Of a stretch of DNA of 6,327 bases, positions 1 through 4,531 are shown piece after piece. The stretch's first letter is position 1. Each line of letters begins with the position of its first letter. A program made the position numbers and the translations under genes. Origin of the DNA: Candidatus Aenigmatarchaeota archaeon (GTDB lineage Archaea > Aenigmatarchaeota > Aenigmatarchaeia > QMZP01); assembly GCA_030673725.1 (NCBI GenBank), contig DAOVIL010000035.1:1-6327 (forward strand), read 5' to 3'. The notes under the pieces were generated by a model that saw nothing but the letters and a program-made list of their open reading frames with translations, ran no database searches and was not told where the DNA came from.

Positions 1-177
1 AAACCTATATGCTACCTGGATAAGCCAAATACCGTGTTATGGATTGTAAAATGGAATGGTAAAGACATCATTTTTCATGAAGTGTCTAGAGGGAAAAACT
101 GGGACAGTTTCCTGGAATTCCACAAAAAAGAGCATGTTAGGTTTCTAAGAAACGCTATAAGGATAGCGAAACGCTGA
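1..177 (+). CDS. C-terminal fragment of an unidentified protein (5' end outside window)
   Basis: Frame 1 is open from the first base to TGA at 175-177 and gives 58 residues, starting KPICYLDKPN and ending LRNAIRIAKR. The fragment is basic and aromatic, with several Trp and Phe and a Lys/Arg-rich end that could form a helix (VRFLRNAIRIAKR). I do not recognise the family. The codons are AT-rich (AAA, TTT, ATT, TTA, AGA), unlike the AGG/GAG/CTG-rich genes that follow, so it may have a different history or belong to a mobile neighbour. Five T residues directly follow the stop (178-182), as expected for archaeal transcription termination. The start lies outside the window, so function and full length cannot be given. 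Coding status rests on the long open frame and its sensible end before a promoter. Confidence 0.6.
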   Translation, partial: KPICYLDKPNTVLWIVKWNGKDIIFHEVSRGKNWDSFLEFHKKEHVRFLRNAIRIAKR

Positions 178-182
178 TTTTT
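178..182 (+). terminator. Short T-run after the left-edge gene
   Basis: TTTTT immediately follows the TGA of the left-edge gene, without a stem-loop. T-runs are the usual intrinsic terminator of archaea. It is short, so this is a weak call. Confidence 0.3.
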
Positions 183-188
183 CGGACA

Positions 189-196
189 TTTATATC
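189..196 (+). promoter_or_regulatory. TATA box of the recombinase operon, leaderless geometry
   Basis: TTTATATC starts 29 bases before the ATG at 218. Transcription in archaea starts about 26 bases past the TATA centre, which places it on or next to that ATG, so the transcript is probably leaderless. In agreement, no Shine-Dalgarno sequence lies before 218. The same box followed by CTTG is found at this distance before the radical SAM gene at the other end of the window, which strengthens the call. Confidence 0.65.
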
Positions 197-217
197 CTTG
201 CGGCCCCAATAGTAGAT

Positions 218-565
218 ATGAGGCTGAGATGCTATGGCGAGTGCAAGCATGCTGATGACAGCGTGGAGGCTGTATCCATGGCTGCCATCAGAGAGGGGAT
301 ATACTGCAAGGAGAACATGGGACACGTCTCTTTCGGCTCTGACTGCAGGTGCCCCTGGGACAATGGCCCGAAGCGCACCCTGAAGGAGGGCGAGACTGCC
401 AGGGCCTGCACAACAGACTGTGAGTACACAGACCAGGAGAAAGGAGTCTACACCCCTGACTGGGACGAGGGCAGGAAGCACGTCCGCTGCAACAGGTTGG
501 GCAGGGGATTCAGGATAGACGACAAGTGCTGGCTCAACCTGCCGGCTGCAGGGGAGGAAGCATAA
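218..565 (+). CDS. Cysteine-rich hypothetical protein, first gene of the recombinase operon
   Basis: This 115-residue protein of unknown function has nine cysteines, at 5, 9, 30, 43, 45, 64, 68, 91 and 104. Two CX3C pairs (CYGEC at 5-9 and CTTDC at 64-68) and a CRC (43-45) suggest metal binding or disulfide links, but no known zinc-finger spacing fits clearly. It has no signal peptide or membrane segment, so it is probably cytoplasmic. Codon use (AGG, ATA, GAG) matches the genes downstream. The ATG is chosen because a TATA box lies 29 bases before it. The TAA overlaps the next gene's ATG (TAATG), so translation of the two is likely coupled, and the recombinase follows in the same unit. It could be an accessory factor of the recombinase or unrelated cargo. 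Coding is fairly sure; function is unknown. Confidence 0.7.
   Translation: MRLRCYGECKHADDSVEAVSMAAIREGIYCKENMGHVSFGSDCRCPWDNGPKRTLKEGETARACTTDCEYTDQEKGVYTPDWDEGRKHVRCNRLGRGFRIDDKCWLNLPAAGEEA
551..559 (+). promoter_or_regulatory. Ribosome binding site deciding the start at 565
   Basis: GGGGAGG lies 7-8 bases before the ATG at 565. The same frame is also open from an ATG at 526, but that start has no comparable site and would overlap the preceding gene by 40 bases. The 565 start gives the compact TAATG junction, so it is preferred. Confidence 0.65.
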
Positions 566-996
566 TGTCCGAAAGCAACACTCACGATGACGTGCCTGAG
601 ATACACAGGCAGGAGCTCCTGGGCTATCTGGGAGAAGAGGCCGTCTACAGCGGCAAGAGGGGGGAGATAGGGCTGAGGCACGAGGGCAGCAATCTTCCGG
701 TATTCCTCTCAGGGGGCCAGGCAAGCCCCTTCTTTCCCGGGGAGAGGATAGAACTGGGAGAGGAGCGCAGGCCCTATACCATAACGCTCAGGGAGCCGCC
801 TCGTGTGCCTAAGGATTACCCGACTGAGGGGGATGCAGGAAGTCCAGCAGAGCCCGGGGATCGCCCCACAAAGGAGGTTGACCCAAAGAGCTGTCTGGAA
901 TCCTATCTCAGTGGGGGTATTAGAAAAAAGATAAACCTTCTCAGGCTGGGCAGAAAGCTCATGGAAGAGGAAAAGGAGGAGCAAAATGGCTCGTAA
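565..996 (+). CDS. Acidic hypothetical protein, middle gene of the recombinase operon
   Basis: This 143-residue protein starts MSESNTHDDV and belongs to no family I can name. Residues 1-60 look folded. About 65-115 is rich in Pro, Glu, Asp and Gly and is probably disordered. The last 25-30 residues form a likely amphipathic charged helix (RKKINLLRLGRKLMEEEKEE). There is one cysteine (in KSCLESY) and no membrane segment. The start at 565 overlaps the previous stop and has a good ribosome site. The 3' end overlaps the recombinase start by 11 bases, so the two are probably co-translated. That tight coupling hints at a partner role, for example a DNA-bending or directionality factor, but no DNA-binding motif is visible. 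Codons 2-8 lie inside one copy of a direct repeat whose other copy follows the recombinase stop. Confidence 0.65.
   Translation: MSESNTHDDVPEIHRQELLGYLGEEAVYSGKRGEIGLRHEGSNLPVFLSGGQASPFFPGERIELGEERRPYTITLREPPRVPKDYPTEGDAGSPAEPGDRPTKEVDPKSCLESYLSGGIRKKINLLRLGRKLMEEEKEEQNGS
567..585 (+). repeat. Direct repeat copy 1 (possible recombination site)
   Basis: GTCCGAAAGCAACACTCAC matches 1538-1556 at 17 of 19 positions, in the same orientation, 971 bp away. Both copies sit directly after a TAA stop (ATAAT or ATAA precedes), which extends the likeness with a one-base gap. The two copies bracket the acidic protein and the recombinase genes. They could be attachment sites of a small mobile unit, or a chance match. 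Confidence 0.4.
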
Positions 997-1537
997 ACTG
1001 CCCAGGGTCCTTACAGAGGCTGAGATAGTGGCTGTCCTGGCCGCTGCAGAAGGCCAGGAGAGGGACCTTATGCTCATGAAAACCATGTACTTCCTGGGTC
1101 TGCGCAATTCTGAGGCGCAGAAGCTGCTCATAGAGGACATAGACCCCATAAACAGGGTCATAAAGGTCGTGCAGAGCAAGCGTGAGAAGGACAGGCTGGT
1201 GCCCATGCCGCCCGGGTTCTCAGAGGAGCTGAAGGGATGGATAGCTGGGAGGCAGGAAGGCCCCCTCTTCTCTGGAAGGGACGGGAAGGGACAGCTGTCT
1301 GACAGGCACATCAGGAGGATAGTCAAGCACTACGCCGTCAAGGCAGGCGTCAGGAAGCCTGACGAGGTGCATCCCCATACCCTCAGGCACTCATATGCCA
1401 CCCATATGCAGGACCAGGGAGTGCCCCTGACCGTGATACAGAACCTGCTTGGACATGAGAGGATAGAAACCACCACAATATACCTGCACCTGGGCATAGG
1501 CAGGATGAAGGAATGGGTGGACAAGGTGTTCGGATAA
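986..1537 (+). CDS. Tyrosine recombinase, catalytic domain only (Xer/integrase-like)
   Basis: This enzyme of the tyrosine recombinase family would cut and rejoin DNA strands through a 3'-phosphotyrosine intermediate. At 183 residues it is only the catalytic domain; XerA/XerD-type proteins are near 280-300 because they also have an N-terminal SAM-like core-binding domain. The full active site can be read: R40 (GLR), K65 (SKREKDR loop), H131 and R134 (HPHTLRH), H157 (LLGHE) and Y166 (TTTIYLH). The R-K distance (25) and the H-to-Tyr distance (35) match XerD (24 and 35), so it should be active. The ATG at 986 follows AGGAGGA (974-980). It is the last gene of the operon. Its small size recalls FimB/FimE invertases and short archaeal integrases; whether it integrates, inverts or resolves DNA is unknown. 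The family call is very safe. Confidence 0.93.
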   Translation: MARKLPRVLTEAEIVAVLAAAEGQERDLMLMKTMYFLGLRNSEAQKLLIEDIDPINRVIKVVQSKREKDRLVPMPPGFSEELKGWIAGRQEGPLFSGRDGKGQLSDRHIRRIVKHYAVKAGVRKPDEVHPHTLRHSYATHMQDQGVPLTVIQNLLGHERIETTTIYLHLGIGRMKEWVDKVFG

Positions 1538-1544
1538 GTCCGAA
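1529..1544 (+). repeat. Inverted repeat across the recombinase stop codon
   Basis: TTCGGA, a four-base loop TAAG containing the stop, and TCCGAA form a perfect 6-bp stem. Its right arm is the first part of direct repeat copy 2. It could be half of a recombinase binding site or an RNA hairpin at the end of the operon. Confidence 0.45.
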
Positions 1545-1556
1545 ACCAACTCTCAC
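1538..1556 (+). repeat. Direct repeat copy 2 (possible recombination site)
   Basis: GTCCGAAACCAACTCTCAC starts right after the recombinase stop and matches 567-585 with two mismatches. A repeat next to the 3' end of an integrase gene is a common place for an attachment site, but here this is inference only. Confidence 0.4.
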
Positions 1557-1563
1557 TTCTTGA

Positions 1564-1571
1564 TTTAAATC
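1564..1571 (+). promoter_or_regulatory. TATA box of the 58-residue cysteine-rich gene
   Basis: TTTAAATC starts 26 bases before the ATG at 1590, so transcription would begin at or very near that codon. No Shine-Dalgarno sequence is present, which agrees with a leaderless message. Confidence 0.5.
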
Positions 1572-1589
1572 TAACAACGAATTATTCTA

Positions 1590-1766
1590 ATGGTCAGGCC
1601 TACTATAAGGGATGAGAACCTAGAGAAAGCAGCCTTATGCGCAAAGAGTTGCAGGGAATACGCTGGATGCGAAAAATACGATGAGCTTCTTGAAAAGAGA
1701 ACAATATGCGTAGATGTATGCCGGATTCATAGCCTATATAAAGCCTTTGACCTTAAGGTCGACTGA
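1590..1766 (+). CDS. Small cysteine-rich protein, 58 residues
   Basis: An ATG at 1590 opens a frame of 58 codons ending at TGA 1764-1766 (starts MVRPTIRDEN, ends AFDLKVD). Cysteines lie at 17, 21, 27, 40 and 44, with His47. The two CX3C pairs, 18 residues apart, would sit on the same faces of two helices joined by the KYDELLEKR turn, as in helical hairpins that bind metal or are disulfide-linked. No family is recognised. The upstream TATA box and absence of a ribosome site fit a leaderless gene, and a T-run follows 42 bases after the stop. AGG and ATA appear among its codons, but it is more AT-rich than the operon before it. CX3C pairs also occur in the protein at 218-565, a possible but unproven link. 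It is short enough to be missed by usual length cut-offs. Confidence 0.55.
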   Translation: MVRPTIRDENLEKAALCAKSCREYAGCEKYDELLEKRTICVDVCRIHSLYKAFDLKVD

Positions 1767-1807
1767 TGTCCGTTTCTTGCCCTCACTCTCACCTTTGGGA
1801 CAGAAAG

Positions 1808-1814
1808 TTTTTTT
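1808..1814 (+). terminator. T7 run, probable archaeal terminator
   Basis: Seven T residues lie 42 bases after the stop of the small cysteine-rich gene, with no strong stem before them. This is the usual form of an archaeal intrinsic terminator on the plus strand. Confidence 0.45.
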
Positions 1815-1852
1815 GTCATAACAACTACAATATCTATTTCCTGAGGTATATG

Positions 1853-1870
1853 CTATATTATATAACATAG
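1853..1870. repeat. AT-rich 18-bp imperfect palindrome
   Basis: CTATATTAT is followed directly by ATAACATAG, whose reverse complement matches it at 8 of 9 positions. A near copy of the core recurs downstream: CTATATTATATAAC (1853-1866) against CTATATTATTATAAC (1906-1920), one inserted base. Either copy could be a TATA-like promoter element or a regulator site. Confidence 0.45.
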
Positions 1871-1881
1871 AAAGGATGTCA

Positions 1882-1895
1882 CAAGATATATCTGT
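1882..1895 (+). repeat. AT-rich direct repeat, copy 1 (CA-A-GATATATCTGT)
   Basis: CAAGATATATCTGT recurs as CATGATATATCTGT at 1926-1939 with one mismatch, offset by 44 bp (about four helical turns). The core GATATATC is itself palindromic. Same-face spacing of this kind is typical of paired regulator sites; no regulator is known. Confidence 0.5.
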
Positions 1896-1925
1896 AACGA
1901 TATACCTATATTATTATAACTATTA

Positions 1926-1939
1926 CATGATATATCTGT
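1926..1939 (+). repeat. AT-rich direct repeat, copy 2
   Basis: CATGATATATCTGT matches 1882-1895 at 13 of 14 positions. It lies just upstream of the palindrome-rich segment. Confidence 0.5.
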
Positions 1940-1949
1940 CAAAACATTT

Positions 1950-2050
1950 CTTCCACCGGAAGTGAGGGTTAATCCTCACAGGTGCCCCTAGGGGAGGGGT
2001 AGAGTGATGAGAGAGGTGAGGTGCAGCATGCTGATATTACAGTGTAATAT
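1950..2050 (+). promoter_or_regulatory. glnA: Palindrome-rich candidate leader/operator region of glnA
   Basis: Successive short inverted repeats can be read: CTTCC/GGAAG (1950-1962); GTGAGG/CCTCAC around GTTAAT (1962-1979); CCCCT/AGGGG (1985-1999, 5-nt loop), which covers a purine-rich GGGGAGGGG; CAGCATGCTG (2024-2033); and ATATTAC/GTAATAT (2034-2050, 3-nt loop). The CCTCAC arm at 1974-1979 can instead pair with a second GTGAGG at 2016-2021, so two exclusive folds are possible if the region is transcribed. The proximal TATA box lies downstream of most of it, so these may equally be protein-binding sites on DNA. It resembles no riboswitch class I can name. Confidence 0.4.
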
Positions 2051-2060
2051 ATCCCAATAA
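2007..2060 (+). CDS. Possible 17-residue leader peptide ahead of glnA
   Basis: ATG at 2007 opens a 17-codon frame (MREVRCSMLILQCNISQ) ending at TAA 2058-2060, 25 bases before the glnA ATG. GGGGAGGGG (1991-1999) lies 7 bases before it, one of the strongest ribosome-site matches in the window. A second in-frame ATG at 2028 is preceded by AGGTGAGGTG. It is translated only if transcription starts upstream, for example from the AT-rich elements near 1906-1920. Such a short ORF may be chance; it is listed because of the ribosome site and position. Confidence 0.25.
   Translation: MREVRCSMLILQCNISQ
2046..2053 (+). promoter_or_regulatory. glnA: Probable TATA box of glnA
   Basis: AATATATC begins 40 bases before the ATG at 2086, predicting a start near 2075 and a leader of about 10 bases. 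It overlaps the right arm of the perfect inverted repeat 2034-2050, so a protein bound there would block TBP. This is a plausible repressor arrangement, but unproven. Confidence 0.5.
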
Positions 2061-2085
2061 ATTGTTTCGGGACCAATATAACACA

Positions 2086-3540
2086 ATGCCTGAAAAAACG
2101 CCCAGGAAGGAGGGAGACTTCAGGGACAAGCAGGACGTGGTAGAATACCTTAAGGCCCACCCGGAGATCGAGTTCGTCAGGATGGTATACCCTGACATAC
2201 TGGGCTGCATGATGGACCAGTCGTTGCCTGTAAGCGAGGTTCTGGACAGTGACAATTTTCTGGAGAATGGCGCAGGCATAGACGGCAGCTCTGTGAAAGG
2301 CCTGAGGGAGGAGGGGGTCAATGAGAGCGACCTGCTCTTCATGCCTGACATCAGGACATTCCTGCCCCTCCCGTGGGTCTACAGGAGCGAGACAGAAGTC
2401 TTCATGCCTGAAGATAACAAGCCTGGTTTTCCCACCTGGAGGGAGGCCATCTTCTTCGGCCACATCCTGAATCCGGAGGGGAAGAACTTCGCCGGAGATA
2501 CAAGGTATGCCCTGGAGAGCTTCATTGAGAAGTCAAAAGCTGACCTGTTCACTGACTTCAGGATAGGGCCTGAGTTCGAGTTTTACCTTTTCCCCGGCAA
2601 GAATGACCCTTCCCCTACAGACCATGGGCAGTACCACACAGGCGGGAGTTTCGGAGAGGTCAGAAAGGAGGTGCAACTGCTCTTCTCTGAACTGGGATGG
2701 GAATGCGACCACCATGAAGTGGGCCCCGGCCAGCACGAGCTTGACCTGAAGCATGACAGCGCCCTTAAGATGGCAGACAAGATAATGATAGCCAAATATG
2801 CGCTCAAGAGGGTAGCCAGGGCCTATAAGATAGATGAGACCCATAGGCTCCATGCATCCTTCATGCCCAAGCCTATGAATGGCAAGCCAGGAAGCGGCAT
2901 GCATGTCCATCAGTCGCTCTGGAAGGACGGTGAGAACCTGTTCTTTGATGAGGCTGACGAGTTCGGGTTGTCAGAATTTGCCAGGAAATATATAGCAGGC
3001 CTCATGCTATACGAGCCGGGGCTCTCGCTTGCCATGAACCAGTGGATCAACTCCTACAAGCGCCTGGTGCCGAACCATGAGGCCCCCACCCGGGTCACAT
3101 GGGGAGTAGAGAACCGCTCTGCCTATGTCCGGGTGCCTAAGAACGGAAAGAAGAATCCCAAGGCAGCCAGGGCAGAGCTAAGGGTCATTGACCCTGCCTG
3201 CAACCCTTATATGGCAATCTTAGCCTCGCTTGCTTCAGGCCTGAAAGGCTACACGGTTAATGCTAAAGTCCCCAATCCTGTGAAAGAGAACGTCTGGAAG
3301 ATGAAGCCTGATGACGACAGGCTGGTGTATGAGAGGGATGGCACGTCAAGGACATTCCTGAGGGACCTCCCGGCCAACCTGGGAGAGGCCATGGAGCGCT
3401 TCAGGGAGTCAGAGCTGGCAGTGCCTGTCTTTGGGGAGCATATTGTTAACGAGCTGCTCAGGAACAAGGTCCGTGACTGGGAGAGGTACAATGCATGGGT
3501 CACTGATTACGAGATAAACAACTACCTCCCCAAGCTCTGA
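2086..3540 (+). CDS. glnA: Glutamine synthetase, type I
   Basis: This cytoplasmic enzyme joins ammonia to glutamate with ATP to make glutamine, the entry step of nitrogen assimilation; type I enzymes are dodecamers. The 484 residues are near the family's usual 440-470. Residues 15-105 are the beta-grasp domain with DGSS (66-69). The catalytic domain shows GPEFEFYLF (161-169, metal ligands E163/E165), the H-E-V-G-P-G-Q-H-E block (210-218), GSGMHVH (269-275), NSYKRLVP (322-329), the flap glutamate in HEAP (E332), NRSA (343-346), and ELRVIDP with NPY (364-375). The adenylylation motif NLYDLP of enterobacterial enzymes is absent; the PV-x-ENVWKM segment resembles the Bacillus/archaeal (GSI-alpha) form. 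ATG 2086 is preferred to TTG 2062 because the TATA box predicts transcription from about 2075. Gamma-glutamyl-polyamine ligases are relatives, but the glutamate-site motifs favour true glutamine synthetase. Confidence 0.93.
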   Translation: MPEKTPRKEGDFRDKQDVVEYLKAHPEIEFVRMVYPDILGCMMDQSLPVSEVLDSDNFLENGAGIDGSSVKGLREEGVNESDLLFMPDIRTFLPLPWVYRSETEVFMPEDNKPGFPTWREAIFFGHILNPEGKNFAGDTRYALESFIEKSKADLFTDFRIGPEFEFYLFPGKNDPSPTDHGQYHTGGSFGEVRKEVQLLFSELGWECDHHEVGPGQHELDLKHDSALKMADKIMIAKYALKRVARAYKIDETHRLHASFMPKPMNGKPGSGMHVHQSLWKDGENLFFDEADEFGLSEFARKYIAGLMLYEPGLSLAMNQWINSYKRLVPNHEAPTRVTWGVENRSAYVRVPKNGKKNPKAARAELRVIDPACNPYMAILASLASGLKGYTVNAKVPNPVKENVWKMKPDDDRLVYERDGTSRTFLRDLPANLGEAMERFRESELAVPVFGEHIVNELLRNKVRDWERYNAWVTDYEINNYLPKL

Positions 3541-3556
3541 ACCGCCACCTGCCCTA

Positions 3557-3564
3557 TTTTTAAG
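3557..3564 (+). promoter_or_regulatory. Possible TATA box / T-run between glnA and the methyltransferase gene
   Basis: TTTTTAAG, 17 bases after the glnA stop, could end the glnA transcript through its T-run and also act as a weak TATA box starting a transcript near 3586, leaving a leader of about 45 bases before the ATG at 3631. Read-through from glnA cannot be excluded. Confidence 0.35.
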
Positions 3565-3608
3565 GCTTTCGGCCAACTATAGAGATACTGGTAGGTGTGG
3601 GGGTCTTA

Positions 3609-3653
3609 ATGACCGGTGAGTGGGAAATGAATGCAGGAAAAGACCTCCAGTAA
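3609..3653 (+). other. 14-codon ORF overlapping the methyltransferase start
   Basis: ATG 3609 opens MTGEWEMNAGKDLQ and stops at TAA 3651-3653, inside the next gene in another frame. GGTAGGTG (3590-3597) lies 11 bases upstream. It could tune translation of the methyltransferase or be chance; evidence is slight. Confidence 0.15.
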
Positions 3654-4530
3654 AAGAGAACTCTTCAGGACCGATGTAATAACCAAGGAGGAATTCGCAA
3701 AACTGGTAGTCGGCGGAGAGATGAAGAAGTTCTCAGACGAATGGATGCTGAATGCATCCCTCCTGAGAAAGGCAGGAGTCTACACTGAGATAGCTGATTT
3801 TATAGGGCATACCGAAGGAGAGGCTGCAGTCGAGCTTGGCTGCGGCAGCGGGGAGCTGATGGAGGCCATGAGGCCCTGGAACCCTGACATAGCCCTCATC
3901 GGGATGGACATGAACCCCCATCTCCTGGAGGCTGCTGAAGGGAAATTCTCAAATGAGGAGAGCGTCAGGAGGTTTGTCAATTTCGCGTTCGATGAGAAGC
4001 CTGGTGTCGGCATAAGGATGAACCCCAATTACAGCGGTTTCATGCTGGAAGGGGGCGCTGTCAGCCTGATACTGGACGACATCAGGTACATGAACTCCAT
4101 CAGGACGGCCCTGAAGGAATCCAGGATGGTCCCCACCCTTTTCACCATGGTCTTCCCAAGTCTCTCCAACCACCTGGAGCTTGAGCATGAGCAGTATGAC
4201 GTCCATGATCCCATGACAGAGAGTAAGGCCATAGATACCATGTATATCTCTGCCATGAAGAAGGCATCTGATATGATGCCTTCAGGCGGAAAGCTGGTGT
4301 TAGGGGAAGCTCTCTCTGCAGGAAGCGACAATATAGTAAGGGTGTTCGAGAGGATGAACGAGAGCTTCTGCGGCGGCTGCTACAGGGTGGAGGACACAAG
4401 GGACCTGAGCAGGGACAGGATAAGGGGTTACCAGGAACTCTATGCCAAAAGTGAAAATGATTTCAGCAGGGTGAAGCCCTCTTTCAATGAGGGCGAATAT
4501 TTTGTTCTTGTGAAGCTGGAGAGGAAGTGA
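3631..4530 (+). CDS. Class I SAM-dependent methyltransferase, substrate unknown
   Basis: This 299-residue protein should move a methyl group from S-adenosylmethionine to an unknown acceptor. The Rossmann SAM site is clear: motif I VELGCGSGE (67-75), the next strand IALIGMDMNP (87-96) with D93 placed for the ribose hydroxyls, and an acidic strand end SLILDDIRYM (145-154). GGKLVL (219-224) fits a late core strand. Between the core strands lie long inserted segments: about 100-140, and 157-205 with the His/Glu-rich HLELEHEQYDVHD. The C-terminal CGGC (247-250) and charged tail may form a substrate or lid region. ATG 3631 is preceded by an in-frame TGA, so no longer form is possible, and by GGTGAG (3615-3620). 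The 84-residue gene follows one base after its stop. Protein, RNA and small-molecule substrates all remain open. Confidence 0.8.
   Translation: MQEKTSSKRELFRTDVITKEEFAKLVVGGEMKKFSDEWMLNASLLRKAGVYTEIADFIGHTEGEAAVELGCGSGELMEAMRPWNPDIALIGMDMNPHLLEAAEGKFSNEESVRRFVNFAFDEKPGVGIRMNPNYSGFMLEGGAVSLILDDIRYMNSIRTALKESRMVPTLFTMVFPSLSNHLELEHEQYDVHDPMTESKAIDTMYISAMKKASDMMPSGGKLVLGEALSAGSDNIVRVFERMNESFCGGCYRVEDTRDLSRDRIRGYQELYAKSENDFSRVKPSFNEGEYFVLVKLERK
4518..4524 (+). promoter_or_regulatory. Ribosome binding site of the 84-residue gene
   Basis: GGAGAGG ends 7 bases before the ATG at 4532, inside the last codons of the methyltransferase gene. It supports translation of the small downstream gene from the same message. 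Confidence 0.55.
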
Positions 4531-4531
4531 C

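Larger units (their letters stand above)
1767..2085. other. Long intergenic region ahead of glnA
   Basis: These 319 bases hold no convincing gene. The left part (1767-1840) contains a T-run. The middle (1841-1940) is very AT-rich and repeat-laden. The right part (1950-2060) is a run of short palindromes with purine-rich stretches and a 17-codon ORF. It is unusually elaborate for an archaeal intergenic space and is probably the control region of glnA. Confidence 0.6.

Noticed and set aside
155..724. Long minus-strand ORF opposite the first two operon genes
   Set aside because: It is Pro/Leu/Cys-rich in the way of antisense shadows and has no promoter or ribosome site.
1881..1912. Archaeal dif site (XerA target) in the AT-rich repeats
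   Set aside because: There are no paired 11-bp arms around a 6-bp spacer; the best inverted arms are about 7 bp with a 10-bp spacer.
1951..1961. NrpR-type nitrogen operator in TTCC...GGAA
   Set aside because: The order is reversed and the spacer is 3 rather than 8 bases, so it does not match GGAA-N8-TTCC.
1876..1965. A 29-codon ORF starting ATG 1876
   Set aside because: It is mostly Tyr/Ile from AT-rich repeats, its stop lies in the palindromes, and no promoter or good ribosome site fits.
2004..2034. C/D-box sRNA: GTGATGA (C box) followed by CTGA (D box)
   Set aside because: The spacing is 20 bases and no second C'/D pair follows within the usual 50-60 nt length, so an archaeal C/D RNA is not supported.
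2062..2085. TTG start giving glnA eight more residues
   Set aside because: The predicted transcription start (about 2075) falls after it, the ATG at 2086 is a better codon, and the extra residues are not family-like.
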